Shown here: positions 34,728-44,095 of the stretch, one piece after another
Layout: each line of letters begins with the position of its first letter
Numbering within the stretch: position 1 is the stretch's first letter
Assembly (NCBI GenBank): GCA_018240425.1
Contig: JAFEFU010000049.1
Coordinates: forward strand, 59,803 to 123,802
Length of the DNA stretch: 64,000 bases
Origin: Pseudomonadota bacterium
GTDB taxonomy: Bacteria > Pseudomonadota > Alphaproteobacteria > Rhodobacterales > Rhodobacteraceae
Direction: 5' to 3'
The notes under the pieces: generated by a model
What the model was told of the DNA's origin: nothing
The model's input: the letters and a program-made list of their open reading frames with translations, nothing else
Databases searched by the model: none
Program-made: the position numbers and the translations under genes

Positions 34728-36948
34728 GTTGGTTTTCCTTTCCTTGGCTGGTGGAGGGTGACGCCTTGCCGTGCGCATGGGCCGGCTTCGGGCGCGGTTC
34801 GGCCGGATTGGCGGCCACGCTGGCGCGCCGCTTTTCCTTGCGGATCACGACCGGGCAGATGGTCTTGGACTGGTAGAGAACCTGGCAGTGCAGGCAGTTC
34901 ACGCACTCGTTCGGGTTGATCTCGCCGGTCGGGTGGATGGCCTGGACCGGGCACTGGTGGGCGCAGGTCTGGCAGGGGTTGCCGCACTCGTGATAGCGCT
35001 TGAGCCAGTCGAACATCCGCAGCCGCGCCGGAATGGCCAGTGCCGCGCCCAGGGGGCAGAGATAGCGGCAGTAGAACCGTTCGACGAACAGCCCCGCCAT
35101 CAAGAGGCCCACCGCATAGACGACGAAGGGCCAGGCGCGGGCGAACTTCAGGATGATGGCGGTTTTGAACGGCTCGACCTCGGCCAGCCGTTCGGCCTGT
35201 TCGATCGACACGAGCGAGGCGCCGAACAGGCCCAGGAAGATCATGTACTTGACCGGCCAGAGCCGCTCGTGCAGGCCCCAGGGCAGGGTCCATTGCGGGA
35301 TGCGAAGCGCCTTGGCGATGCGGTTGGTCAGTTCTTGCAGCGCGCCGAAGGGGCACAGCCATCCGCAATAGGCGCCACGACCCCAGAACAGGAGTGCCGC
35401 CGCCACCGCGAACCACAGGATGAAGGTCAGTGGATCAAGCAGGAAGGCCTGCCAGCTGAAGCCGTTGATCAGCGCGCCGAACAACGCCATCAGGTTGACG
35501 ACCGACAGTTGGGCATTGGCGTAGAAGCCGAGGAAGAACAGGGTGACGGTCAGGAACCCGATGCGGAACCAGAAGAAGACCCGCTCGTTGCGCGTGGCCC
35601 AGGTCTGGAAGAAGAAGACCGCCGTCAGGACGACCAGCATCGCCGCCAGCCCGACGATCTCGGGCTTGCTGTCCAGCCATATCCGCTTCCACAGCTGCGA
35701 CTGCGCCGTTGCCTCGTCGGACGCGGGGACTTCGGCCTTGGCGGTCTCTGCCGCCGGTCGCGCGATGGCGCGCAGATAGTGCGACGGCAGCTGATAGGCG
35801 AGGTCGAAGGTGGTGAACAGCTTTTCGGTGGCGGCCACCGGCCGCTGGACCAGAAGTTGCAGGCGGAAGGGCTGGGTCGGGTCAAAGCCCGATCCCGCGG
35901 GAATGCGGAACAGGTCGGTCTCGGAGAATGCCGGCTGCCCGGGGGCCGCAAGGCCGGTCAGGCGTTGGTGGTCGCGGTCGCGGAAGCGCACCGAGACATC
36001 GTTCTGCACCAGGACGATGCGGTCGAAGATGCCGCCCCGCACATAACCCGACCCCTTGAAGGAATAAGGCCCCATCCCGGCGATGGCGAGCGCGTGGTCG
36101 CCGGACTTCAGCCAGCCCTGAAGGTTGGCATAGCCCGCCTCTCCCAGGATCGCCTTGCCGATCCCCGGCACCGAGACCAGCGCAACCTGCATGTCGATGA
36201 AGGTGCTTTCGGGCGGTGCGGTTTCGGCCCGCGCGATCGCACGGGGATCGCCAAGCGCGGCAAAGGCCTCGTTCACCGTCTTCACGTCCAGCAACAGCCG
36301 CCTGACGGTGCCGTCGCCCACCATCGCCGGCCAGTCGGCGGGGGCCGCGGCGTCGGGGTTCACCTCGGCGGCGGGGCCGGTGGCCGCTTCGGGCTTCAGC
36401 CCGCCAAGGCCGAGAGCGCGCGCCACCTTCAGCCCCGAGCGGATGATCGAATCGTCGATCACCATGACCGTGACCGTGGCGCCCGAGATGATCTTGAGGT
36501 CGTGCGAACTGCCGCCGGTCTGCGCCTCCTTCACCAGATCGACACCGATGTAGCTCGCGGCCAGCGCCTTGACCTTGGCGTTGGGGATGCCGATCAGCAC
36601 GATCGGCTCGGAGTGCTTGACCAGTTCGACGCCGGTGATGCGCGCCTCGGGGTCGAGGGCCACCATCGTGTGGATGGGCTTGCCCGAATAGCCGGTGGTG
36701 CCGACGAAGTCCGAAGTGACATAGACCCAGCCGATCTGCTGGCCGCCCTTGAGGACCGGGGCAACCGGCAGGTCGTCGCGGATCGGCCCGAACCCGTCCG
36801 CCCCGGCGACCAGATCGCCGGGGCGGACGTCGGTCAGGTATTTCGACAGCGCGCTGCCGCTTCCGGCGGCGGAGGCCGGACCCGCGCCGGGAAAAGTCGC
36901 CGCCAATGAAGTGAGGACAAGGAAGGTGAGGAGTCTGAGTATCGCCAT
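34720..36948 (-). CDS. nosR: NosR, flavo-iron-sulfur membrane protein for N2O reduction
   Basis: A 742-residue polytopic protein that passes electrons to NosZ and is needed for its expression and activity. After a signal segment, a periplasmic FMN domain has [13 protein letters not shown] at residues 154-166, the ApbE-type flavinylation motif with T160 as the likely FMN carrier. Several membrane helices follow, with [13 protein letters not shown] and [11 protein letters not shown] cysteine motifs, and the C-terminus has two 4Fe-4S ferredoxin sets ([15 protein letters not shown] and [11 protein letters not shown]). It is the first gene of the operon; an FNR-like box lies 54-67 bases upstream of its start. 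Confidence 0.96.
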   Translation of the reverse strand: MAILRLLTFLVLTSLAATFPGAGPASAAGSGSALSKYLTDVRPGDLVAGADGFGPIRDDLPVAPVLKGGQQIGWVYVTSDFVGTTGYSGKPIHTMVALDPEARITGVELVKHSEPIVLIGIPNAKVKALAASYIGVDLVKEAQTGGSSHDLKIISGATVTVMVIDDSIIRSGLKVARALGLGGLKPEAATGPAAEVNPDAAAPADWPAMVGDGTVRRLLLDVKTVNEAFAALGDPRAIARAETAPPESTFIDMQVALVSVPGIGKAILGEAGYANLQGWLKSGDHALAIAGMGPYSFKGSGYVRGGIFDRIVLVQNDVSVRFRDRDHQRLTGLAAPGQPAFSETDLFRIPAGSGFDPTQPFRLQLLVQRPVAATEKLFTTFDLAYQLPSHYLRAIARPAAETAKAEVPASDEATAQSQLWKRIWLDSKPEIVGLAAMLVVLTAVFFFQTWATRNERVFFWFRIGFLTVTLFFLGFYANAQLSVVNLMALFGALINGFSWQAFLLDPLTFILWFAVAAALLFWGRGAYCGWLCPFGALQELTNRIAKALRIPQWTLPWGLHERLWPVKYMIFLGLFGASLVSIEQAERLAEVEPFKTAIILKFARAWPFVVYAVGLLMAGLFVERFYCRYLCPLGAALAIPARLRMFDWLKRYHECGNPCQTCAHQCPVQAIHPTGEINPNECVNCLHCQVLYQSKTICPVVIRKEKRRASVAANPAEPRPKPAHAHGKASPSTSQGKENQHV

Positions 36949-37001
36949 CGCGCGCGCCTTTCGATCTGCGCCGCTGATGCCACGTCGGGGCCGGGAGTTG
37001 T

Positions 37002-37015
37002 CTGATGCAGATCAA
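37002..37015. promoter_or_regulatory. FNR/NnrR-type box upstream of nosR
   Basis: CTGAT-GCAG-ATCAA (read on the other strand TTGAT-CTGC-ATCAG) has one mismatch from the TTGAT-N4-ATCAA consensus of FNR, DNR and NnrR. Its centre is about 60 bases before the nosR start codon, so with a short leader it could sit at the -41.5 position. Fits induction of nos by low oxygen and/or NO. Confidence 0.65.
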
Positions 37016-37076
37016 ACCGGGGTGGGCATTTCGCCGCAGGGCAGAAACCGGCGGTCGGCATGGCGCAAGGCTGCAC

Positions 37077-37110
37077 AGGGGGCTTGATCCCCCCTCGCCC
37101 GGGGGTGAAA
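37077..37110 (+). promoter_or_regulatory. Possible alternating hairpins over the regulator's ribosome binding site
   Basis: In the leader of the GbdR-like gene a C run (37089-37094) can pair with an upstream G run (37078-37082) or with the G run of the Shine-Dalgarno sequence (37101-37105, GGGGGTGAAA). The two pairings exclude each other. This is sequence geometry only; in GC-rich DNA such runs arise by chance. Confidence 0.25.
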
Positions 37111-37118
37111 CTGTGGCG

Positions 37119-38291
37119 ATGGACACGGAAGACAGGATCGCCAGGGCAGCCATGCAGCCGCAGGGCGCGCAACCGCCGGCCGGGGCAGGAGATGGCCGGG
37201 GCGGCGGCGATGACGCGCTTGGCGTTTCCGGCTGCATGGCTGACGACCATGCCGGTGAAGGCTTGGGCGAAGGCCCCGACGAAAGCGCGGGCGCCGGTGT
37301 CATCCCCACCGGGGTCGCGCATTTCCCGCTGGCCCGACCCGGCGAGACCCGCGACTATGTCTTTCTTCTCCTGCCGCGCTTCACGCTTCTGGCCTTCAGT
37401 TCGGCGGTCGAGCCGCTCCGCGTCGCCAACCAGTTGTCGCAGCGCCTCCTTTACCGGTGGCGGGTGGTCTCGCAGGATGGCCGCGCGGTGCAAAGCTCGG
37501 GCGGAATCTCGGTCAACGTGCACGGCTCGCTCGGCAAGGTCGGCCGCAAGGCGACGGTCCTCGTCTGCTCGGGGGTCGAGGCCCAGGACGCGGCCGCGCG
37601 CGAAACCCTGGACTGGCTGCGCGATCATGCGGTGCACGGCGGCGCCTATGGCGGCATCTGCACCGGCGCCTTCACTCTGGCCCGGGCCGGACTTCTGAAG
37701 GACCGCCGCTATACCGTGCACTGGGAAAACCAGCCCGGCTTCCGCGAACTGTTCCAGGACTGCGATCCCAGCCCCCGGATCTTCGAGATCGACGGGTCTC
37801 TGATGACCTGCGGCGGCGGCGCGGCGTCGACGGACATGATGCTTGACCTGGTGGCGCGCCACTATGGCGACGAGTTTGCCATGCGCGTCGGCGACATGTG
37901 CCTCCACGGCGCCCCGCGCCGGTCCGAGGCGCCTCAGACATCGTCGCTGGCGGTGACGATCGGGTCGCGCAATGCCAAGCTGATCCGGGTGATCCGGCTG
38001 ATGCAGCGCAGCCTGGAAACCCCGCTGGCGATCGAACAGCTGGCCGAGGCGGCGGGCTATTCGGTCCGCCAGCTGGAGCGGCAATTCAAGTCGGTCCTGT
38101 CGGTGTCACCCGCGACCTACTACCGCAACCTGCGTGTGGAACTGGCGCGCAGCCTGTTGTTCGAGACCGAGATGAGCATCTCCGAAATTGCCGCCGCCAC
38201 CGGTTTTGAATCGGCCAACCACTTCGGCAAGGTGTTCCGCGGCCGCTTCGGCGCATCGCCGCGCAACGCCCGCCAGTTCATCGGCCGCTGA
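37119..38291 (+). CDS. GlxA/GbdR-like AraC-family regulator
   Basis: A 390-residue regulator. The N-terminal DJ-1/PfpI-like domain (from about residue 70, DYVFLLLPRFTLLAFSSAVE) has the GGICTGAFTLARAG elbow seen in GlxA, GbdR and CdhR proteins. The C-terminus has two AraC helix-turn-helix motifs (IEQLAEAAGYSVRQLERQF and ISEIAAATGFESANHFGKVF). GbdR-type members sense glycine betaine or dimethylglycine, so the betaine-type importer at 46-50 kb is a plausible target. I chose the ATG at 37119 because GGGGGTGAAA precedes it; about 70 poorly conserved, Gly/Ala-rich residues come before the domain, so an internal ATG at 37236 is an alternative. Confidence 0.82.
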   Translation: MDTEDRIARAAMQPQGAQPPAGAGDGRGGGDDALGVSGCMADDHAGEGLGEGPDESAGAGVIPTGVAHFPLARPGETRDYVFLLLPRFTLLAFSSAVEPLRVANQLSQRLLYRWRVVSQDGRAVQSSGGISVNVHGSLGKVGRKATVLVCSGVEAQDAAARETLDWLRDHAVHGGAYGGICTGAFTLARAGLLKDRRYTVHWENQPGFRELFQDCDPSPRIFEIDGSLMTCGGGAASTDMMLDLVARHYGDEFAMRVGDMCLHGAPRRSEAPQTSSLAVTIGSRNAKLIRVIRLMQRSLETPLAIEQLAEAAGYSVRQLERQFKSVLSVSPATYYRNLRVELARSLLFETEMSISEIAAATGFESANHFGKVFRGRFGASPRNARQFIGR

Positions 38292-38305
38292 GCCTTCCGG
38301 CCCGG

Positions 38306-38767
38306 TCAGGCCGCCGGCTGGCCCTGCAGCGCCACCAGTTCGGCCCCGTCCCGTTTCAGCAGGTCGGCGAGGGTCAATGATTCGATCATGACCAGATAGG
38401 TCCAGAACACTTCCGAAAAGACCCGGCGAATCCGGCAGCTGGCCTCGTCGCTGCAATCGTCGCAGCGCTGATAGGCCTTGCGCGAGAGGCAGGGCAGGGG
38501 CGCGATCGGCCCGTCGATCAGCCGCAGGAGATCGGGCAGGGAGACCTGCGCAGGGTCCTTGATCAGCATGTAGCCGCCCGCCCTGCCGCGGCTGGAGGCG
38601 ACGATCCCTGCATTGCGGATCTCCAAAAGGATATGTTCCAGGAATCGCTTGGGGGCGCCTGATCGCCGGGCGATTTCCTCGATCCGCAGCGGCTCGCCGG
38701 CGCCGGCCTTCTCGTCGCCGAGGACCATCAGCGCCTTCAGCGCATACTTCATCTTCTGCGTGATCAT
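38306..38767 (-). CDS. Rrf2-family regulator with four cysteines
   Basis: A 153-residue winged-helix regulator. It shows the Rrf2 N-terminus (MKYALKALMVLGD), the helix IEEIARRSGAPKRFLEHILLEI and the wing SSRGRAGGYML. C93, C102, C105 and C111 form a compact group suited to bind an iron-sulfur cluster, as in IscR, NsrR and RirA. It ends 14 bases from the convergent GbdR-like gene. Being close to nos, a NO- or iron/redox-sensing role is reasonable, but the cysteine spacing is not the one I know for NsrR or IscR, so the exact type is open. Confidence 0.82.
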   Translation of the reverse strand: MITQKMKYALKALMVLGDEKAGAGEPLRIEEIARRSGAPKRFLEHILLEIRNAGIVASSRGRAGGYMLIKDPAQVSLPDLLRLIDGPIAPLPCLSRKAYQRCDDCSDEASCRIRRVFSEVFWTYLVMIESLTLADLLKRDGAELVALQGQPAA

Positions 38768-38848
38768 GGCGCCAGTCTACCATCCAACCCCGCTTGCGGC
38801 AACGAATGCTGACCGGACGTGTCGTGATTTCCCTCTGCAAGCCCTGCC

Positions 38849-39640
38849 CTAGGCGTTCAGCGACTCGATGTACTGAAGGAACAGCTCGCGCTCGGTCGTG
38901 ATATCGAGTTTCTGATAGATGTTGCGGCGATGGTTCTTGACCGTGCCCTGGGTGATCGCCAGCCGCGCCGCGATGGTTGCGGTCGGATGGCCGGCAAGGA
39001 TCAGGCCGACCAGCTCGCGCTCGCGCCCCGACAGGGCGGGCCAGAGATGGTCGGGCAGGGCGTTCCTTGCCATGACACCCGGCTTGCGGCCCGGCATCGC
39101 CGGCTGGTCGGTGCGGCGAAAACCGGGGCTGCGCAGGCGGATGTCCTGGCGGTGCAGGGCGGCGAAGACCGGGAAAAGCTGGTTCAGGCGCGCGATCTCG
39201 GCGTTGGTGAAGCGCTGGCGGCTGCGGTCGAGGAAGACCCCCAGACACCAGTCGCCGCTATCTTCCAGCAGCACGCCGATCTCGTCGATGATGTCTGATT
39301 CTCCAAGAAAATCAGATATGTATGGGCCTCGTGCCTGGTCGGGCATCTGCCTCAGGACCACGACGCCGGGCCGCTGGCGCCGCGACCAGTCGGCATAGAA
39401 CGGGTCGAAGACATAGTAGGAGTCGAGATAGGCGCGCACCAGCGCTGCCGAATAGTTCCGCCACGAGACGAACTCCGGCCGCTCGCTCGCCGAATAGCGC
39501 ACCACCGTCACCTTGTCGTGCAGCACCTGACAGCCGATCAGGTCGATCAGCCGGTCGACATGGTCGGGCCCGCCAAGCGCATCAATCGCCCCGGTCAGGG
39601 CCTGAAGGTCGCCGGATCGCGTCATCGTCTCGGCCGCCAT
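38849..39640 (-). CDS. LuxR-type regulator divergent from acxABC
   Basis: A 263-residue protein with a C-terminal LuxR helix-turn-helix (SGRERELVGLILAGHPTATI, then ITQGTVKNHRRNIYQKLDI). The N-terminal part (about 1-170) looks like a PAS/GAF or autoinducer-type sensor, but the residues typical of acyl-homoserine lactone binding are not evident. The ATG at 39640 is preceded by GGGAGGG. It shares a 97-base divergent control region with acxA, so it is the obvious candidate regulator of the acetone carboxylase operon. In Xanthobacter the acx operon is instead controlled by a sigma-54 activator (recalled knowledge). Confidence 0.8.
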   Translation of the reverse strand: MAAETMTRSGDLQALTGAIDALGGPDHVDRLIDLIGCQVLHDKVTVVRYSASERPEFVSWRNYSAALVRAYLDSYYVFDPFYADWSRRQRPGVVVLRQMPDQARGPYISDFLGESDIIDEIGVLLEDSGDWCLGVFLDRSRQRFTNAEIARLNQLFPVFAALHRQDIRLRSPGFRRTDQPAMPGRKPGVMARNALPDHLWPALSGRERELVGLILAGHPTATIAARLAITQGTVKNHRRNIYQKLDITTERELFLQYIESLNA

Positions 39641-39737
39641 CGGCCCTCCCCTGTGTCCAAAGGCACATAGCGGCGCCGGGGTGCGCCTGTCTAGGCTGGA
39701 GAAAATCAGGACCGGACACCAGAGGGAGACCTGCCCC
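39641..39737. promoter_or_regulatory. Divergent control region between the LuxR-type gene and acxA
   Basis: A 97-base gap that must hold both promoters. GTGTCC near 39653 and GGACAC near 39713 form a wide inverted repeat, and GGTGCGCC lies between. No -24/-12 (sigma-54) pair was found. A GGGAGAC ribosome binding site precedes the GTG of acxA. Confidence 0.35.
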
Positions 39738-41867
39738 GTGACCAAGCCAATCGTCATCGGAATAGACGCCGGCGGCACCATGACCGACACGATCCTTGTC
39801 GATCCCCAGGGCCGCTTCACCATCGGCAAGGCGGCGACCACCCCGCAGGACGAATCGCAGGGCTTCATCGCCTCGTCGCAGGATGCGGCCGACGCCTGGG
39901 GCCTCACGCTGGACGAACTGTTCCCCGGCCTCGATGTGGTGCTCTATTCCGGCACCGGGATGCTCAACACGCTTCTGTCGCGGACCGGGCGGCGTCTCGG
40001 CCTCATCACCACCAAGGGGCTCGAGGACATGATCCTGATGGGCCGCGGGCTTCAGGCCTGGTCGGACTATTCCTATTCCGACCGCCTGCACGCCGTGACC
40101 CATGCCCACCCCGAGCCGCTGGTGCCGCGCCGGCGCACCCACGGCGTGACCGAGCGCACCGACCAGTTCGGCGATGTCGTCATCCCGCTTTACGAGCATG
40201 AGGCCGTCGCCGCCGCCCAGGCGCTGATCCGCGACAAGGTCGATGCCATCTGCATCATGACCGTCTTTTCCCACGTCAACCCGGCCCATGAAAAGCGCAT
40301 CGCCGAGATCTGCCGCGAGGAGGTCGCCAAGGCCGGGGCCGAAATCATGGTCTACACCAGCCACGAGGTCCGCCCGGTCATCCGCGAGCAGTCGCGGCTG
40401 AACTCGATGCTGATCGAGGCCTACGCCACCTCGCGCGGCAGGAAGCAGCTGTCGGGGATCGAGGCGGCCTCGAAGAAGTACGGCTTCAAGTACGGGGTGC
40501 AGACGCTTCTGTCCTTCGGCGGCCTGACCTCGATCCACCATCCGCGCCTGCACGAGACGATGATCTCGGGCCCGATCGGCGGCATCCTCGGCGCGGCCTA
40601 CATCGGCAAGCTGATCGGCAACGACAATCTGGTCTGCTCGGACATGGGCGGCACCAGTTTCGACATGGGCGTCATCACCCGCGGCCAGACGAGGATCGAG
40701 AACGAACCGATCATGGACCGCTTCAAGCTGAACGTGCCGACGCTGCATCTCGACACGATCGGCGCCGGGGCGGGCATGATCATCAAGGTCGATCCCCTGA
40801 CCGCCAAGGTCAGCCTCGGGCCGGAAAGCGCGGGATCCGATCCCGGCCCGATCTGCTTTGGCCGCGGCGGCACCGAACCCACGATCGCCGACTGTGACGC
40901 GATCCTCGGACGGCTGAACCCGCACTACTTCCTCGGCGGCAAGGTGGTCCTTGACGTGGAACGGGCCCGGCGGGCGTTCAAGGAGAAATGCTCGGACGTT
41001 CTGGGGGTGGACATCCACGAGGCCGCCGAAGGCATGATCGACATGCTCGAGCAGGACGCCAACGCCGCCTTGCGCCGCGTCGTGTCGGGGCAGGGGATCC
41101 ATCCGTCGGAATATACGCTGCTGTCCTACGGCGGCTCGGGACCGCTGCACCTGGCCGGGTGTTCGCGCGGGATCGGCTTCAAGGACATCCTGACCTTCCA
41201 GTTTGCCGCCGGCTTCTCGGCCTTCGGCTGCACGACCGCCGACTACATGCGCCGCCACTCGGTCTCGACCCAGTTCGACATCCCGGCCAACGCCACGGCC
41301 GACATCCTGGCGGACTTCGCCGGTCGGGTCGCGGCGGTCTTCGCCGACCTCGAACGCGCCGCCGTCGACGAGATGCTGGCCGACGGCCATGCGCGCGACA
41401 AGATCACCACCGCGCCGTTCCTGATGATGCGCTACACGGGCCAGCTTGAGGATGTCGAGGTCCACTCACCCGTCAGCCTGCCCCGGACCGCCGAGGACAT
41501 GCGCCGCATCCTGGCCGAGTTCGAAAGCGTCTATGCCAAGATCAACCACCGCGTCTCGCGCTATGGGGCGGCGGGATTCTCGATCATGGAACTGGGCATC
41601 ACCGCGGTCGCCGACAAGGTGAAGCCCGTCCTCGAACGCCGGCCCCTGGGCAGGTCCGATCCGTCGGCCGCGCACAAGGGGACGCGCAACGCCTATATCG
41701 GCGGGCGCTGGCACCAGGCCAACCTCTACGAGATGGACCATCTTCGCCCCGGCCACGAGGTCAAGGGGCCCGCCATCATCGAGCATCCGGCGACCACGCT
41801 GGTCGTCCATCCGCAGGACAGCGTCTTCGTCGATGAATGGACACTGCTGCATTACCGCCACGCCTGA
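39738..41867 (+). CDS. acxA: Acetone carboxylase beta subunit
   Basis: A 709-residue HyuA-family protein, close to the roughly 717 residues of the Xanthobacter subunit. It has the ASKHA ATP site IGIDAGGTMTDTILVD, then TMISGPIGGILGAAYIG and CSDMGGTSFDMGVI. Acetone carboxylase joins acetone and bicarbonate to acetoacetate, hydrolysing ATP to AMP; this subunit holds nucleotide and phosphorylation chemistry. The GTG start at 39738 has GGGAG at 39724-39728, and it keeps the ATP-site motif near the N-terminus. The presence of a gamma subunit gene two places downstream separates this enzyme from hydantoinases and acetophenone carboxylase. Confidence 0.88.
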   Translation: MTKPIVIGIDAGGTMTDTILVDPQGRFTIGKAATTPQDESQGFIASSQDAADAWGLTLDELFPGLDVVLYSGTGMLNTLLSRTGRRLGLITTKGLEDMILMGRGLQAWSDYSYSDRLHAVTHAHPEPLVPRRRTHGVTERTDQFGDVVIPLYEHEAVAAAQALIRDKVDAICIMTVFSHVNPAHEKRIAEICREEVAKAGAEIMVYTSHEVRPVIREQSRLNSMLIEAYATSRGRKQLSGIEAASKKYGFKYGVQTLLSFGGLTSIHHPRLHETMISGPIGGILGAAYIGKLIGNDNLVCSDMGGTSFDMGVITRGQTRIENEPIMDRFKLNVPTLHLDTIGAGAGMIIKVDPLTAKVSLGPESAGSDPGPICFGRGGTEPTIADCDAILGRLNPHYFLGGKVVLDVERARRAFKEKCSDVLGVDIHEAAEGMIDMLEQDANAALRRVVSGQGIHPSEYTLLSYGGSGPLHLAGCSRGIGFKDILTFQFAAGFSAFGCTTADYMRRHSVSTQFDIPANATADILADFAGRVAAVFADLERAAVDEMLADGHARDKITTAPFLMMRYTGQLEDVEVHSPVSLPRTAEDMRRILAEFESVYAKINHRVSRYGAAGFSIMELGITAVADKVKPVLERRPLGRSDPSAAHKGTRNAYIGGRWHQANLYEMDHLRPGHEVKGPAIIEHPATTLVVHPQDSVFVDEWTLLHYRHA

Positions 41868-41881
41868 GGGAGACCGCGCCC

Positions 41882-44095
41882 ATGACCATGCACGAGACCA
41901 TCGAACGCCCGCTGCCGCTGCGCGACCGGCTGTTCGCCTCCGAGCGGCTGATGGAAGAGACCGGCTGCTATGACGGGATCACCGACCTGACCCTGCGCAA
42001 GCTCGATCCGCTGAAATTCGAGACCCTGCACACGAAGCTGCGCGCCACCTGCGTCTCGGCCCGCGAGATGGCGCGGAGAATCTCGGCCAGCCCCGGCGTG
42101 CGCGAGGTGGGCGAGATGGTGGTGGCGCTTTACACGCCGGAAGGCGACGCGGTGGCGCTGTCGAACGGGATCATGGTCCATGTCCACACCATGAGCCGCT
42201 TCATCAAGTGGATGATCCGCGAGGGCTACGAGGAAAACCCCGGCATCGCGCCCGGCGATATCTTCGCCAACAACGATGCCTTCATCGGCACGGTGCAGGT
42301 GCCCGATGTGATGGATGTGGTGCCGATCTTCCACGAGGGCGAACTGGTCGGCTGGGCCGGCGCAGTCTGCCACGAGCTGGAATCGGGCGGCATCACGCCC
42401 GGAGGCGACGTGTGCCTTGCGCAGGAGCGGTTCACCGAGGGCCTGTTCGTCTGCGCCGAGAAGATCGGTGCCAACGACGAGATCCGCCGCGACTATGTGA
42501 TCCGCTGCGAGCGCAACCTGAGGATGCCGATCTACTGGGTGCTGGACGAAAAGGCCAAGGTCGCCGCCTGCCTGGAAATCCGCGAGGGCGTGAAGGAAAT
42601 TATCCGCGAAGTGGGCATCGACTACTGGATGCGGGTGATGAAGGAATTCATCGAGGAGGGCCGCCGCGGCCAGCTGGCCCGCACCCGCCAGTTGACTGTG
42701 CCGGGCATCTACCGCGGCCACACCTTCTATGGACATGTCACCGAGGGCAAGCAGGGCTTCCAGCCGCTGGGGCCGATGGACTGGCTCTACAACATCCCGA
42801 TCGAGATGGAGATCACCCGCGACGGCCGCATGGTGATGGATTTCGAGGGCACCCAGCCCTGGGGCTATCACTCGATGAACTGCACGCCGGCGGGGATGGA
42901 CGGGGGCATGTTCGTCACCCTCACCCAGCACATGAACTTCGAGGGGCTGGTCAACGACGGCGCCTGGATGGCGACCGAACTGAAGCTGCCGCACGGCACC
43001 TGGACCAACCCCGACAACGAGATGGTGGCGACGGCGACCTCCTGGGCGCTCCTGCTGCCGGCCTACGGGGTGTTCCAGCGGCTTCTGTCGCGGGGCTTCC
43101 TGGCGCGCGGCTATGTCGAGGAGGCCTTCGTCGGCCAGGTCAACAGCCCGATGATCGAGATGGGCGGCACCAGCCAGTATGGCGGACCCTTCGGCATGGC
43201 CCATTTCGAATGCGCCGCCGCCGGGTCGGGGGCGCTGGCCATCAAGGACGGCCTGGATACCGCCTATGTCGGCTGGAACCCGGAATCCGACATGGGCAAC
43301 ATCGAGATCTGGGAACAGAACATGCCGATGGTCTACATCGGCCGTTCGATCCTGCCCGACTCGGGCGGGGCGGGCAAATACCGGGGCGGCTGCGCCTTCA
43401 TCTCGACCTGGCTGGTCAACAAGACCGATCACCTGCGCCTGGTCACGTCGGAACACTCGAGCCGGGTCTTCGACAACGCGGGCATGTGCGGCGGCTATCC
43501 CGCGCCCTCGTGCCAGAAGCACCGGGCGGTGCGCGAGCCGAACCTGGCCGAGCGGATCGAGAAGCGCCTGCCCCTGGCCCACGAGGTTGGCACCGATCCG
43601 GCAAGGTCGGACTTCGAGAAGCTCCTCGAGGGCGAGCATGACACCGTCGAAGGCCCCTACATCACCCGTCCGCACAAGCACGGCGACATCTTCAGCCATT
43701 CCTACAACGGCGGCGGCGGTTTCGGCGACGTGCTGGAGCGTGATCCGGTCAAGACCGCGATCGACGTGGAAAACGGCCATCTGACCGAGGCGGCCGCGCG
43801 CGAGGTCTTCGGCATCGTGGTGACGCCGGGTGCCGAGCCGGGCACATTCGTTGCCGACCTGAAGGCCACGGCGGCGCTGCGCAAGGAGATGCGCGCCCGC
43901 CGCCTCGCCCGCGCGGTGCCGGTCACCGACTGGATAGCGGCCGAACGGGCGCGTGTCAGCCGCCGCCGCTTCGCCCCAGAGGTGCGGCAGATGTATGCGG
44001 CGGCCATGCGCCTGTCCGACCGGTTCCGCGGCGAATTCACCGGGTTCTGGGGCCTCGACCACGGCTTCGACATGCTTGAAGGAGACAAGGCATGA
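41882..44095 (+). CDS. acxB: Acetone carboxylase alpha subunit
   Basis: A 737-residue HyuB-family protein, slightly shorter than the Xanthobacter alpha subunit (about 776 by recall). Visible family features include GDIFANNDAFIGTVQVPDVMD, WAGAVCHELESGGITPGGD and, near the end, HSYNGGGGFGDVLERDPV, the closing motif of the group. The subunit carries the metal site where the ketone is activated. GGGAG precedes the ATG at 41882; a second ATG at 41888 is an alternative. It overlaps acxC by ATGA. Confidence 0.88.
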   Translation: MTMHETIERPLPLRDRLFASERLMEETGCYDGITDLTLRKLDPLKFETLHTKLRATCVSAREMARRISASPGVREVGEMVVALYTPEGDAVALSNGIMVHVHTMSRFIKWMIREGYEENPGIAPGDIFANNDAFIGTVQVPDVMDVVPIFHEGELVGWAGAVCHELESGGITPGGDVCLAQERFTEGLFVCAEKIGANDEIRRDYVIRCERNLRMPIYWVLDEKAKVAACLEIREGVKEIIREVGIDYWMRVMKEFIEEGRRGQLARTRQLTVPGIYRGHTFYGHVTEGKQGFQPLGPMDWLYNIPIEMEITRDGRMVMDFEGTQPWGYHSMNCTPAGMDGGMFVTLTQHMNFEGLVNDGAWMATELKLPHGTWTNPDNEMVATATSWALLLPAYGVFQRLLSRGFLARGYVEEAFVGQVNSPMIEMGGTSQYGGPFGMAHFECAAAGSGALAIKDGLDTAYVGWNPESDMGNIEIWEQNMPMVYIGRSILPDSGGAGKYRGGCAFISTWLVNKTDHLRLVTSEHSSRVFDNAGMCGGYPAPSCQKHRAVREPNLAERIEKRLPLAHEVGTDPARSDFEKLLEGEHDTVEGPYITRPHKHGDIFSHSYNGGGGFGDVLERDPVKTAIDVENGHLTEAAAREVFGIVVTPGAEPGTFVADLKATAALRKEMRARRLARAVPVTDWIAAERARVSRRRFAPEVRQMYAAAMRLSDRFRGEFTGFWGLDHGFDMLEGDKA

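Noticed and set aside
37119..38291. Treating the AraC-type gene as a nos regulator
   Set aside because: It is adjacent and divergent, but its DJ-1-like domain matches betaine or carnitine regulators, and the nosR upstream region already has an FNR/NnrR-type box.
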